This document shows, one piece after another, positions 24,670 through 33,742 of a DNA stretch of 39,612 bases. A model generated the notes under the pieces. That model worked only from the letters and a program-made list of their open reading frames with translations. It had not been told where the DNA came from and did no database searches. The position numbers and the translations under genes are program-made. The stretch spans positions 1 to 39,612 of the forward strand of contig DAOUQC010000045.1 in NCBI GenBank assembly GCA_030625775.1, written 5' to 3'. Position 1 is the stretch's first letter. The number at the start of each line of letters is the position of its first letter. This DNA comes from Verrucomicrobiota bacterium (GTDB lineage: Bacteria > Verrucomicrobiota > Verrucomicrobiia > Verrucomicrobiales > DEV007).

Positions 24670-26082
24670 TTGCCCTACAATCTCCCCGTGCCTGACATCG
24701 ATTCCTTTTCTTTCCAAAGCCTGACCCGTGCCACCGATATCGGAGCCAACTGCTATCTGCTCCAGATGGGCAACAGCCGCATCATCCTCGACGCCGGCAC
24801 CCACCCCAAACGGGAGGGGGCCGACAATCTGCCCGATTTCGATCAACTCCCCTACGACTCGATCGATGCGATCATCATTTCCCATTCCCATCTCGATCAT
24901 GCCGGCGCACTTCCTGTATTGATCCGCTGTCAGCCGGGAGCGCAGGTATTCATGACCGAAGAAACCATCGAATTGGTGGACTCCATGCTGCACAACTCGG
25001 TCAACGTCATGACCAGCCAACGGGACGAACTGGACATCCCGGAGTTTCCGCTATTCACCCACAAAGAGATCAACACTATCCAGGCCGACTGGCAAGCCCG
25101 CCGCACCCGGCAGGCTTTCTCGCTCGGCAAAAACAACGAAATCACCTGTGAGTTCTATCCCGCCGGACACATCCTCGGTTCAATCGGCATACGCTTGGAA
25201 TGGAATGGCAAATCCGTGTTTTATACCGGTGACGTTCACTTCGAAGACCAGACCTTGAGCAAAGCTGCTGATTTCCCTACTGAGCACATTGATGTGCTGA
25301 TCACTGAAACCACCCGAGGGGCCGCACCTCGTCGCCCTGATTATACCCGGCAAGGAGAGATCGATCGCCTGGCCGATACCATTCGCACAACTATCAATCG
25401 AGGTGGCTCGACACTGATCCCCCTGTTTGCGCTGGGGAAATCCCAGGAGTTGCTGCTCATCCTCCACAAGCTTAAAAAGTCCAGCCAGCTGGATGATAAC
25501 ATCCCCATCTATGTTGGTGGCCTCACCACCAAGATGACGGTCACCCATGACCGGTTTGCAGACACCTCCCACCGCAATCACAACGGCTTTCGTTTCCTGA
25601 CGGGGGGCATGGATTTGATCATCGCATCCAAGAAGCGAAAAAAGAAAGACGCCAACCGCAGCATCCCCTACGACCGCGGGCGCATTTACGCACTTTCCAG
25701 CGGCATGATGACAGAGAACACCGTGTCCCATGGTTTTGCCCGCCACATCCTTCCAGATGAGCGCAACTCCATTCTGTTTGTCGGTTACGCTGCCCCGGAT
25801 TCTCCAGGCGGACGCCTATTGGAAGCCCGTGGGGATGATGAGTTCCAGCTCGACGAAGAAGGATCACCCATTTCCCTGCGCTGCCAGATCGAAAGATTTG
25901 ATTTCAGTGGGCATGCCACACGGGGTGAACTGCGCGATTATGCCCGCAAGGTGAAAGCTCCGCATGTGATTCTCGTGCACGGAGATGAACCGGCACGCCA
26001 ATGGTTTCAGCAAACACTCCGTGCAGATTTGCCAAACTCAAAAATCACCATCCCCGCACCGGGCGAAATGATTTCCATGTGA
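24670..26082 (+). CDS. Metallo-beta-lactamase/beta-CASP RNase-like protein
   Basis: A 470-residue protein. The metal-binding motif HSHLDH is at 72-77, with the other family motifs in order: PAGHILGSIG, FYTGDVHFED, the beta-CASP segment LIPLFALGKSQELL, SSGMMTENTVSH, FSGHATRGEL (motif B His) and the C-terminal ILVHGDEPA. This is the architecture of CPSF73/YSH1-type RNA endonucleases and their bacterial relatives, which process or degrade RNA with two zinc ions. The start is uncertain: TTG at 24670 or GTG at 24688; no ATG occurs until 24766, which would remove a core strand. The first bases directly follow the terminator at 24611-24665, so a promoter must overlap it or transcription reads through. 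Confidence 0.85.
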   Translation: MPYNLPVPDIDSFSFQSLTRATDIGANCYLLQMGNSRIILDAGTHPKREGADNLPDFDQLPYDSIDAIIISHSHLDHAGALPVLIRCQPGAQVFMTEETIELVDSMLHNSVNVMTSQRDELDIPEFPLFTHKEINTIQADWQARRTRQAFSLGKNNEITCEFYPAGHILGSIGIRLEWNGKSVFYTGDVHFEDQTLSKAADFPTEHIDVLITETTRGAAPRRPDYTRQGEIDRLADTIRTTINRGGSTLIPLFALGKSQELLLILHKLKKSSQLDDNIPIYVGGLTTKMTVTHDRFADTSHRNHNGFRFLTGGMDLIIASKKRKKKDANRSIPYDRGRIYALSSGMMTENTVSHGFARHILPDERNSILFVGYAAPDSPGGRLLEARGDDEFQLDEEGSPISLRCQIERFDFSGHATRGELRDYARKVKAPHVILVHGDEPARQWFQQTLRADLPNSKITIPAPGEMISM

Positions 26083-26116
26083 AAATTGCCCTGCTTGCCT
26101 GCCGACAAACCGTCTT

Positions 26117-27160
26117 TCAATCACTCGGCGCCTCCGCATCCTGTTCAAGTTTTTTCACTCGCTTGAATAGACCTCCAAGCCGCTTGAGGTGCATCTTGAT
26201 ACGCAAATCTTCTTTCATCGGCACTGCCGGATAACCGAAATAAGTTCCCCCACCTTCAAGATCTGAAATTACCTTTGCCCCTCCTCCCAGCACCGCTTTA
26301 TCTCCAATTTTGATATGCCCGGCAATCCCCACCTGGGCAGCCATCGTTACATAATCACCGATCACTGAACTGCCTGCGATGCCTGACTGGCATACGATGA
26401 TACAATGTTTACCCACCACGACGTTGTGGGCGATTTGCACCTTGTTATCAATTTTAGTGCCTTCACCAATCACCGTTTCGCCAAAACGGGCACGGTCGAT
26501 CGTGGTGCTTGCTCCAATTTCCACATCATCCTCAATTCTTACGATACCCAGTTGCTCCACCTTTTCGTGACGGCCATTCACAAACTCAAAACCAAAGCCA
26601 TCAGCACCGATCACTGTGCATCCATGGATAATCACCCGCTTACCGATAAGGCTACCTTCCCGGATCGATACATTGGCCGCGATCTCACAATCATTTCCGA
26701 GCACAGCCTCCTGCCCAATCGTAGTGCAAGCTCCAATTCTGGAGCCATCACCAATGATCGCCCCGCGGGCGATCACCGCATTCGGCCCAACTTCAACCCT
26801 GTCTGCGTTAATCTCCACTCCATCACCAATCACCGCTGATGGATGAATACCCGGACAAAACCCGACTACAGGTGCTCCGTATTTCCGCACCACCGCATCA
26901 AAGGCCGTCACCGCATTTTCCACCACTACCAGAGCGATGCCTTCCGGCGCTTGGGAGGAATCAAACAAGGCCTGTGTGACCAGTACCGCCCCGGCTTTTG
27001 TTTTTGATAAATCGTCAGTGTATTTGGGATCCCCCAAAAAGCTAACGTCACGTGAATCAGCCTTCTTAAGCGATTCAAAACCTCCCAGAACCAAACCCTC
27101 CTGACCTGCAAGTAATTTACCGTCAACCAGATCAACCAGCTCTTGCAAGGTCAGTTTCAT
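26117..27160 (-). CDS. lpxD: UDP-3-O-(3-hydroxyacyl)glucosamine N-acyltransferase
   Basis: A 347-residue left-handed beta-helix acyltransferase of lipid A synthesis. The N-terminal uridine-binding domain (about 1-105) is followed by hexapeptide repeats such as VIARGAIIGDGSRIGACTTIG. The catalytic His245 is in VQIAHNVVVG, and GADGFGF (186-192) is the usual substrate loop. It transfers a 3-hydroxyacyl chain from ACP to UDP-3-O-acyl-glucosamine in the cytoplasm. The gene lies downstream of ompH, as in many diderms, but a terminator at 27223-27252 separates them, so it may have its own promoter in 27161-27222. Length is normal. Confidence 0.95.
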   Translation of the reverse strand: MKLTLQELVDLVDGKLLAGQEGLVLGGFESLKKADSRDVSFLGDPKYTDDLSKTKAGAVLVTQALFDSSQAPEGIALVVVENAVTAFDAVVRKYGAPVVGFCPGIHPSAVIGDGVEINADRVEVGPNAVIARGAIIGDGSRIGACTTIGQEAVLGNDCEIAANVSIREGSLIGKRVIIHGCTVIGADGFGFEFVNGRHEKVEQLGIVRIEDDVEIGASTTIDRARFGETVIGEGTKIDNKVQIAHNVVVGKHCIIVCQSGIAGSSVIGDYVTMAAQVGIAGHIKIGDKAVLGGGAKVISDLEGGGTYFGYPAVPMKEDLRIKMHLKRLGGLFKRVKKLEQDAEAPSD

Positions 27161-27222
27161 ATGCTTACCGGTGCGTCAGCGCAGCTGGCTGGATTCCGCT
27201 CAAACCTGCACTTTCCCTACAG

Positions 27223-27252
27223 CAAAAAATCGCGCCATTTTCAAGACGCGAT
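27223..27252 (-). terminator. Intrinsic terminator after ompH
   Basis: On the minus strand an 8-bp stem (ATCGCGTC with GGCGCGAT, one G-U pair; 27252-27245 and 27236-27229) closes an 8-base loop and is followed by TTTTTGC. It begins 9 bases after the ompH stop and ends 62 bases before the lpxD start. Confidence 0.75.
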
Positions 27253-27261
27253 GTCATTCAC

Positions 27262-27882
27262 CTATTTCTTTTCCTCAGCTGCTTTTTCTTCAGCTTTTGG
27301 CGCTTCAGCGGGAGCATCCTTGTTCAAGGTAGCAATCACTTCCTTGGTCAAATCTGGAACTTTCTCGGTGACCACCACCAAAACTTTGTTGCCACGTGGC
27401 AAAAAGGATTTATCGATCACCATATCAAGGCCTGATTTTTTGGAGATATTGTCAACGATGATACGCACTTCCTCCACCAGGGTTTTTTCCATTTGTTGGC
27501 GGGCATTGAGCAACTCCCCCTGGGCCTTGCGTTGCGCTTCCTGCAGTTCACGCTCCTTAGCCCGGCCTTCCTGCACCAACTGCTGCATTTCAACAGCTGC
27601 CCCCTGGCGCTGCTCCTGACTCAAAGCGGTATCACGCGCTTTTTTATCCAGTTCCGCCAGACGAACCTGGATTCTTTTGAAATCAGCGATTCTCTCATCC
27701 AGCTTGGCCCGACTTGCTTTGGCCTGACCCTCCACATCCTTTACCTTGAGCTTGGTTTTGTAATAATTATTCAAGCACTCCTGCATATCGACCACGCCGA
27801 TTTTTACGCCCTGTGCAGAAGCAGTCGAAGCCCCGGCAATCAGCGCTGCCAGCAATACACTTAAGAAAATTTTCACGTTCAT
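27262..27882 (-). CDS. ompH: OmpH/Skp family periplasmic chaperone
   Basis: A 206-residue protein. A signal peptide (MNVKIFLSVLLAALIAGAST, cleavage after ASA) precedes KIGVVDMQECLNNYYKTK, the conserved start of the Skp core. A long charged coiled coil follows (about 50-150, rich in Glu, Arg, Lys and Gln), then a beta-strand part and an Ala/Glu/Lys-rich tail. Skp holds unfolded outer membrane proteins in the periplasm for BamA. The open frame begins at 27915, but ATG 27882 starts the signal peptide. It is between bamA and lpxD, the usual order, with terminators on both sides. Confidence 0.92.
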   Translation of the reverse strand: MNVKIFLSVLLAALIAGASTASAQGVKIGVVDMQECLNNYYKTKLKVKDVEGQAKASRAKLDERIADFKRIQVRLAELDKKARDTALSQEQRQGAAVEMQQLVQEGRAKERELQEAQRKAQGELLNARQQMEKTLVEEVRIIVDNISKKSGLDMVIDKSFLPRGNKVLVVVTEKVPDLTKEVIATLNKDAPAEAPKAEEKAAEEKK

Positions 27883-27982
27883 GATCCAGTCAGTTTGTTT
27901 GGTTGTTCTATGCAAATTGCCCCCTTACCTCCAGCCGAAAGTCATCGGCGAAGGCGGACGAGCCACCAACGCCCCATAAAGC

Positions 27983-28006
27983 AAAAAACGCAACCCTAAG
28001 ATTGCG
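27983..28006 (-). terminator. Intrinsic terminator after bamA
   Basis: On the minus strand CGCAATC (28006-28000) pairs with GGTTGCG (27995-27989) in a 7-bp stem with a TTAG loop, followed by TTTTTTG. It lies 60 bases after the bamA stop and about 100 bases before the ompH start. Confidence 0.8.
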
Positions 28007-28065
28007 CCCATTGTAGAAAGTCCGGAGCTGCCACATTCAGAAGCCCCGCTCTATGCTGTTTCCAA

Positions 28066-30387
28066 TTAGAAACGGTATCCGATCGTAAAATTGAAGCGAC
28101 CACCCGAATCGTTGAATTCATCTGCTTGGATAGGAATACCGTAATCGAGCTGGATTGGTGCTCCACCAAGAATGAAAAGACGCAAGCCGATACCGTAGTT
28201 TGAATTGATGTCCCCACCTGTATCCCATGCACTCACGCTCACGGCACCCACATCATAAAACAATGCTCCGCGAATTTTCTCGATCAACGGGAAGGTGTAT
28301 TCCGCAGTTCCAAACCAAGCGGTGCGTCCCCCAATCGCTTCACCATTGATATCTTTTGGACCCACCTCGCGGTAATCAAAACCACGCAGATTATTCGCAC
28401 CACCCAGGAATTCCCGTTCGAAGATAGGCACCTCACTCCCTGCATCATCCACCGTATTGAAGGCTCCAACAAAACTTAGAATCGTGTCGAAAGGCAAATC
28501 AAAATACTGAGAGCCACTCAACTCAATTCCATAAGTTTTCACATCACCGCCAAGCCCTGAATAATCGCCACCAAAGGTCGCCTTGTGACCGTTTCTCGGC
28601 AGGAACAAATTGTCCCGGGTGTCATGAACCACACTGGCCCCCACCATGCTTTGAAAATAAGTGCCAGCCTCGGCCGCAATCTCAGGAGAAGCATCGCCTT
28701 CCGGGCTGATCTCTACATTCTGCGCGCGATACTCTCCACGCACATAAGCAAATTCTCCAACCGGTTTACGCAGGAAAATATCACCACCGTATTCACTTTG
28801 ATCGTAATAATCACTGAGGAAAAACAGATCGCGGTAATAAAGCTCCCCGCCCAGTGCAAGGCGACGCCCCATGAACCAAGGTTCGGTCAATCCGATCAAA
28901 AAGTCCCGCCGCTCTGTGCCGTAACGCAAATTCGCGCGAAATTTCTGACCCGCACCCGTCATCGACGGCCAGTTGCCCAAATCGAAGTTGGACTGTGTCA
29001 CATCAACAAAACCAACCAAGCTGTCAATCGAACTGAAACCGGCACCGAAGTTAACCGTTCCCGTAGGTTTCTCTGCCACCGTGATGTTCAAATCCTTCAC
29101 ATCAATGTAAGAGGTATCTACCGGCAAAACATCCACACTGGAGAAGTAGTTCAGATTCATCAGACGCTGCTGAGTTGCATCAATCCGCACGGTATCGTAA
29201 ATTTCCCCTGGATTGACCGCCATTTCACGCCGAATCACCCTGTCCTGGGTTTTCTGGTTGCCTGTAATATTGATTTTGCCCAGGTTGAACTTGCGGCCTT
29301 CGGTCACTTCATAAGTCACATTGACGACATCCCCTTCTCCACCTGTCAGCTGAGGCTCAACACGAGCGTCCGCATAACCCTGCGAACCGTAGAGATTGCG
29401 AATCATCTTAATGTCGTCCTTGAGTTTTTGTCCGGAATAGGTCTCATCCGCTTTCACTCTGATATAAGGCGAAACATCCGTTTCTGTCGACATCACCCGC
29501 ACCCCGTTCACAGTTACGGAACCAACTGAGAATTTTGTGCCTTCCTCGATAGTGATGACCAGATCGATGTTTTTTTCATCAACCCGCACCCGACGCACAT
29601 CCGCCACCTGGGCATTCAAATAGCCGAAATCCTGATAATAATCTTCAATCCGACGGACATCATCATCCATCATATCATCATCAATCCGCCCCTTTTTGGA
29701 AAACATATTGAACAGGCCCTTCTGCTTCTGCTCCATCTGTTTGCGCAAGATCTTCGCACTGAAAACCTCGTTACCAATAAACTCCACTTTCCGCAACACT
29801 CCTTTACCGCCTTCATCCACGTTATAAGACAAAGTGGAAAAACCCTGGGCATTCGGTGCACTGATCTTGTAATCAACCGAAACCTCGGGATAACCCTCCT
29901 TACGGTATATCTCCTGGATTTTCGTGCGACCTTCCTGAATCTGGGCAATATCGATCGATTCCCCCACTTCAAGATCCACCTTCTTGCTCAGTTTTCTCGT
30001 CTTCACCGCCGAATTGCCACGGAAAACCACCTCACCCAGCATTGCCCGGGTCTGCACCACAACAATCAGCCGCACGCCCGTATCTCCCTGGGGCTCTGCA
30101 AGAATACGGATATTCTCCACATCACCACCCGCATACAGTTTCTTGATATCCTCATCCACCTTGGCTTGTGAAAACGGATCCCCCACCCTGGTTGACAATC
30201 TTGCAAGAATACGATCCTTGGTCACTGTCTGCGCGCCGACATACTGGACTTCTATTTTGCGAACTGTTTTTGCTACTCCCACTTCCTGGGCCAAAGCCAT
30301 TCCCGTCACAGCGAGGTGAATGATAAGTCCTGCACAAAGGCAAGCAGCCCCTTTCAGCAGTTGTGAACCAGTCTTTTTAAATTTCAT
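28066..30387 (-). CDS. bamA: BamA outer membrane protein assembly factor
   Basis: A 773-residue Omp85 protein, the core of the BAM machine that inserts beta-barrel proteins into the outer membrane. A signal peptide (GAACLCAGLIIHLAVTGMAL) is followed by about five POTRA domains (about 40-425; for example VRKIEVQYVG, GVLRKVEFIGN and KFNLGKINITGNQ). A C-terminal barrel follows, with NLRGFDYREVGP as the L6 'RGF' motif and the final NFTIGYRF ending in Phe. Size and layout are normal for the family. The gene precedes ompH and lpxD on the minus strand, but a strong terminator lies between bamA and ompH. Its promoter is in the 400-base region upstream that it shares with ruvB. Confidence 0.95.
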   Translation of the reverse strand: MKFKKTGSQLLKGAACLCAGLIIHLAVTGMALAQEVGVAKTVRKIEVQYVGAQTVTKDRILARLSTRVGDPFSQAKVDEDIKKLYAGGDVENIRILAEPQGDTGVRLIVVVQTRAMLGEVVFRGNSAVKTRKLSKKVDLEVGESIDIAQIQEGRTKIQEIYRKEGYPEVSVDYKISAPNAQGFSTLSYNVDEGGKGVLRKVEFIGNEVFSAKILRKQMEQKQKGLFNMFSKKGRIDDDMMDDDVRRIEDYYQDFGYLNAQVADVRRVRVDEKNIDLVITIEEGTKFSVGSVTVNGVRVMSTETDVSPYIRVKADETYSGQKLKDDIKMIRNLYGSQGYADARVEPQLTGGEGDVVNVTYEVTEGRKFNLGKINITGNQKTQDRVIRREMAVNPGEIYDTVRIDATQQRLMNLNYFSSVDVLPVDTSYIDVKDLNITVAEKPTGTVNFGAGFSSIDSLVGFVDVTQSNFDLGNWPSMTGAGQKFRANLRYGTERRDFLIGLTEPWFMGRRLALGGELYYRDLFFLSDYYDQSEYGGDIFLRKPVGEFAYVRGEYRAQNVEISPEGDASPEIAAEAGTYFQSMVGASVVHDTRDNLFLPRNGHKATFGGDYSGLGGDVKTYGIELSGSQYFDLPFDTILSFVGAFNTVDDAGSEVPIFEREFLGGANNLRGFDYREVGPKDINGEAIGGRTAWFGTAEYTFPLIEKIRGALFYDVGAVSVSAWDTGGDINSNYGIGLRLFILGGAPIQLDYGIPIQADEFNDSGGRFNFTIGYRF

Positions 30388-30787
30388 CCTTTTTCGGTAT
30401 ATGGTGTAAAAACAGAACTTTAGAGTACGTCAAATACGCATTCTGCCACTCCTCGTGACGAATGCGTCCCGTCTCTTCTCGGGAAATAATAACCAAAGGT
30501 CAAGAATCAAATAATTCAACCTTCGGTTACAATAATTTTAACTTTTATGATTATTAAGTATACTTAAGCAGATTACCAGCATATTTTTTACCAATCCTAT
30601 AAGCCTTACCAAGCAAATCTTTCAGTCGACTCATCTGGTTTTTAAGATATCTTTATTTTTTGCACTCTTCAGAAATTTTACTTTTTCTATCAATTCACCT
30701 GTTTGCCCCAGCCGCTTTCCTTGCCCGTTCCCCTTTCAATTCCAACTGAAATCTGCCCGACATTCGGATAAGACTAACTGAAATATT
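30388..30787. promoter_or_regulatory. AT-rich divergent region between bamA and ruvB
   Basis: No coding sequence is visible in these 400 bases. It holds three inverted repeats: ACGCATTC (30436-30443) with GAATGCGT (30460-30467), 49 bases upstream of bamA; TAACCAAAGGT (30490-30500) with ACCTTCGGTTA (30519-30529), matching at 10 of 11 positions; and a perfect 14-bp palindrome at 30554-30567 whose left half is TTAAGTA. The middle part is strongly AT-rich. Promoters for both genes must lie here; I could not assign -35/-10 boxes with confidence. Confidence 0.5.
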
Positions 30788-31810
30788 GTGAGCGAACACT
30801 TTTACGCTGAAAATTCCGAAGCGCCGAAGACAGATTACGATCTCAGTCTGCGACCACCGGATTTTTCCGAGTTTGCCGGCCAGGAGAAAGTAAAAGAACG
30901 GCTGATCCTCATGGTCGAGGCAGCCAAACAACGCAATGATGCACTGGATCATGTGCTCCTCAGTGGCCCCCCCGGGTTGGGAAAAACCACTCTAGCTTAC
31001 ATTCTGGCACAAGAGTTTGGCAGCGAAATGCACTGCACCAGTGGACCTCAAATTGAAAAAGCGGGAGATCTTGCCGGCATACTGACCAACCTCAAACACG
31101 GGGACTTCCTCTTCATCGACGAGATCCACCGCCTGCATCCTGCCATCGAGGAGTATCTCTATCCCGCGATGGAAGACTACCGACTGGACATCATCATCGA
31201 TCAAGGGCCGAGCGCACGCTCAATCCAACTGACCCTTCCCCGTTTCACCCTGGTGGGTGCCACCACCCGCGCCGGAATGCTCACCGCCCCGCTTCGATCC
31301 CGCTTCGGCATGGCAAACCGCCTGGACTACTACCCGGCCGAGGTTCTGCAGAAAATACTTATCCGCTCAGCGGCCCTAATCGATATCACCATCGAAGCCG
31401 AAGGAGCTTTGGAAATCGCCCGCCGCTCCCGTGGCACACCACGTATTGCCAATCTCCTGCTGCGCTGGACACGTGACTATGCCCAGGTCAAAGCCGACAA
31501 CATCATCACCTCTCCGGTGGCCGATGCCGCTCTGAAAATGCGGGAAATTGATGCCGACGGTTTGGACGAAACTGATGTCCGCTTGTTGGAATCCATTATC
31601 TACAAATTTGGCGGTGGCCCTGTCGGCCTCAAGTCCCTGGCCGTCGCTGTAGGAGAAGATGAGTCCACCATTGAAGAAGTGTACGAACCCTACCTGATCA
31701 TGCAGGGATACCTCAACCGCACCCACCGCGGACGAGTTGCCATGCCCGCCGCATACGCAAGACTGGGAGCTGAGCCTCCACAAGAACTGCAGAAAGACCT
31801 GCCCTTGTGA
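30788..31810 (+). CDS. ruvB: Holliday junction branch migration ATPase RuvB
   Basis: A 340-residue AAA+ protein. The N-terminus [19 protein letters not shown] is the RuvB hallmark; Walker A is GPPGLGKTT (60-68), Walker B is FIDEIHRL, sensor 1 is LVGATTRAG, and the arginine-finger region is APLRSRFG. The C-terminal winged helix (GFxx-like [14 protein letters not shown]) binds DNA. RuvB drives branch migration with RuvA. The start is GTG at 30788; it gives the expected length. ruvA and ruvC are not in the window. A membrane protein gene follows 35 bases downstream. Confidence 0.96.
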   Translation: MSEHFYAENSEAPKTDYDLSLRPPDFSEFAGQEKVKERLILMVEAAKQRNDALDHVLLSGPPGLGKTTLAYILAQEFGSEMHCTSGPQIEKAGDLAGILTNLKHGDFLFIDEIHRLHPAIEEYLYPAMEDYRLDIIIDQGPSARSIQLTLPRFTLVGATTRAGMLTAPLRSRFGMANRLDYYPAEVLQKILIRSAALIDITIEAEGALEIARRSRGTPRIANLLLRWTRDYAQVKADNIITSPVADAALKMREIDADGLDETDVRLLESIIYKFGGGPVGLKSLAVAVGEDESTIEEVYEPYLIMQGYLNRTHRGRVAMPAAYARLGAEPPQELQKDLPL

Positions 31811-31845
31811 AGATTGTCCGATCCCGGTAGCGCCCCTCCTGTTTC

Positions 31846-32388
31846 ATGAGTAATTATTTTCAAGCTTTCGCCAAACTCGGGACAGTTCTCAAGGACAGCG
31901 ATTACCTCTATCTGTTGCTAGAGCCGGTATTCATTTACGGCATCACCCTTGGCCTTATCGCATTCATCATCGCTTATTTCATCAAAAACACCCCCTTCCA
32001 GATTTCGGCCCTCACCCTCATCGCCTTATCCTCGCTGACAATGTTTCCCTACCTTTCAATGCGGGTAAAAGCCCAGGATCGCATCGATCAGGTTTACCAT
32101 ATCGAATCACCCAATCACGCCAAAAATTTTAAAGAGAATACCCAGCAGAGAAAATCCCATCTGTGGTTATATGTGGTAGTCACCGTCACCGCGGGCTTTG
32201 CTGCGATGATTGGGCCACGTCGCAACCGCCTCGGCCTTTTGTTTGCAATTATATGCTTAGGCTTCGCCGCCAAAAGCATCCAATTCAGCGTCTGGATGCA
32301 CTACCAGGACGCCCTGGTTTTTCACCCCCACCTGAAGCATAGTGATTCGCCGGTTCAAAAACGGCTGAAGGAGAAAAAGGCGAAATAG
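31846..32388 (+). CDS. Small integral membrane protein of unknown function
   Basis: A 180-residue protein with about four transmembrane helices: YLLLEPVFIYGITLGLIAFI, then IALSSLTMFPYLSM, LWLYVVVTVTAGFAAMI and LGLLFAIICLGFAAKSI. It has a basic C-terminal tail (KRLKEKKAK). A soluble loop of about 40 residues between helices 2 and 3 contains a conserved-looking RIDQVYHIE. I do not recognise the family. It begins 35 bases after ruvB and is probably cotranscribed with it; no functional link is apparent. Confidence 0.7.
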   Translation: MSNYFQAFAKLGTVLKDSDYLYLLLEPVFIYGITLGLIAFIIAYFIKNTPFQISALTLIALSSLTMFPYLSMRVKAQDRIDQVYHIESPNHAKNFKENTQQRKSHLWLYVVVTVTAGFAAMIGPRRNRLGLLFAIICLGFAAKSIQFSVWMHYQDALVFHPHLKHSDSPVQKRLKEKKAK

Positions 32389-32453
32389 GGATTCAGCTTT
32401 TTAGACTGTAGGCATTCAGGGTTTTGAATTGAGAGCAGCAGCAGCTATTTTCG

Positions 32454-32490
32454 CAATCACTATCGATTCCGAAAAGCTATGGAGATAGCT
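32454..32490. repeat. Dispersed intergenic repeat, copy 2
   Basis: Matches 16272-16308 at 28 of 37 positions. It is in the gap between the membrane protein stop (32388) and the TraB gene. It carries its own short hairpin, AGCTAT-GGAG-ATAGCT, at 32475-32490. The rest of the gap shows no gene. Confidence 0.45.
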
Positions 32491-32640
32491 ATTAAAAAAT
32501 CCACCCTCTTAAAAAGCTAAAGCGCTACCCCTGAGCAAAAACAACCAATACTTATTTTTCCGAAAAACTCTTTTCTCGAATTTATCATGCGACACTTTTA
32601 TCGGCATGTGTGATCATTTTCCAATTAGTTCTTTCCACCA

Positions 32641-33576
32641 ATGACTCTCCGTCGCTACATTTCCACATGCTTTTTACTACTGTGCACGCTTGTCCCGGCA
32701 GTCAATAGCAAAGAACCAGCTGCTTCCACGGAGCCCCTGAGTGTACAACGTGCTTGCGTCTGGAAAATCCAAGGCAGTAGCAACACTGTTTATATCGCCG
32801 GATCTGTTCACCTTCTGAGACAAGAAGATTACCCTCTGCCCAGCGCCTACGACATCGCTTACCAAGACAGCGCCCGTCTGTATTTTGAAATCGACATGGC
32901 GGAGATGAACGATCCCAAGACCATAAAAAGAATGCAAAAGCTTGGCAGCTATTCCGCCCGGGATTCGCTGAGACGTCATGTGAGCCCCGGCACCTTCAGA
33001 CTGCTCGCTGCGCATCTCACCAGCCGCGGTCTTCCCACCCTTCTTTTCGAACAAATGAAACCCGGACTGCTGGCCATTAATTTATCATCCATGGAAGCCA
33101 TGCGCATGGGCGCACGTGCCGATCTCGGTCTCGAAGTCAAATACCACCAACTGGCGATCAAAGACGGTAAACCCTCAAGCGGACTCGAAACCGTGGAATT
33201 CCAGGTCACCCTCTTCGACAAACTCAATGACCGCGAACAGGATCGCATGCTGCGCGCAACCCTGGAGAAAATCGATGACATGCAAAAAATTCTAGCAGGA
33301 CTGATCGACGCATGGAAAGTCGGTGATATCCAGAAAATGGACACACTCTTGAATGAAGAATTCAAGGAAGACCCCAAACTCAAAAGCTTGCTCATCGACA
33401 AACGCAACCAATCCTGGGTCCCTAAAATCGAAGAAGCCTTTCTAGGCAGCGAAAATGTGCTCTTCATCGTTGGAACCGGGCACCTGGTAGGTAAAGGCAG
33501 TGTCATCGATCTGCTGCAAAAACGCGGCTACTTTCCCCAGCAGATGAACTCACCAGTTGTTAAAGCAGTTAAATAG
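32641..33576 (+). CDS. Exported TraB/GumN family protein
   Basis: A 311-residue protein with a signal peptide (YISTCFLLLCTLVPAVNS) followed by the TraB/GumN fold. Motif GSVHLL (about 54-59), preceded by SNTVYIA, and C-terminal VGTGHLVGKGSV give the two conserved Gly-x-x-His elements; an acidic residue in YFEIDM completes the probable metal site. The family includes TraB pheromone shutdown proteins and eukaryotic Tiki Wnt proteases, so a metal-dependent peptidase in the periplasm is a reasonable guess. No ribosome binding site is clear. Its stop region and that of the gene at 31846 share a short sequence (AAATAGGGA). Confidence 0.82.
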   Translation: MTLRRYISTCFLLLCTLVPAVNSKEPAASTEPLSVQRACVWKIQGSSNTVYIAGSVHLLRQEDYPLPSAYDIAYQDSARLYFEIDMAEMNDPKTIKRMQKLGSYSARDSLRRHVSPGTFRLLAAHLTSRGLPTLLFEQMKPGLLAINLSSMEAMRMGARADLGLEVKYHQLAIKDGKPSSGLETVEFQVTLFDKLNDREQDRMLRATLEKIDDMQKILAGLIDAWKVGDIQKMDTLLNEEFKEDPKLKSLLIDKRNQSWVPKIEEAFLGSENVLFIVGTGHLVGKGSVIDLLQKRGYFPQQMNSPVVKAVK

Positions 33577-33742
33577 GGAATGGCTGTTTGGCTTTTAGGC
33601 CGGAGCTCTCTGAGCGGCAGCACTTGAGTTGGCAGCACACCAGCTCTGACTGCGACAGTATTCAAAAAGACAGATTGCAAGCAATCCATCTTACGTCCAC
33701 AAGCTTTCGATCATCAGGTTTCAAGCTCCCACCTCCCGCCCA

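Noticed and set aside
28585-29529. 314-codon plus-strand open frame opposite bamA
   Set aside because: It lies entirely within the bamA POTRA and barrel region on the other strand, with a composition typical of an antisense frame.
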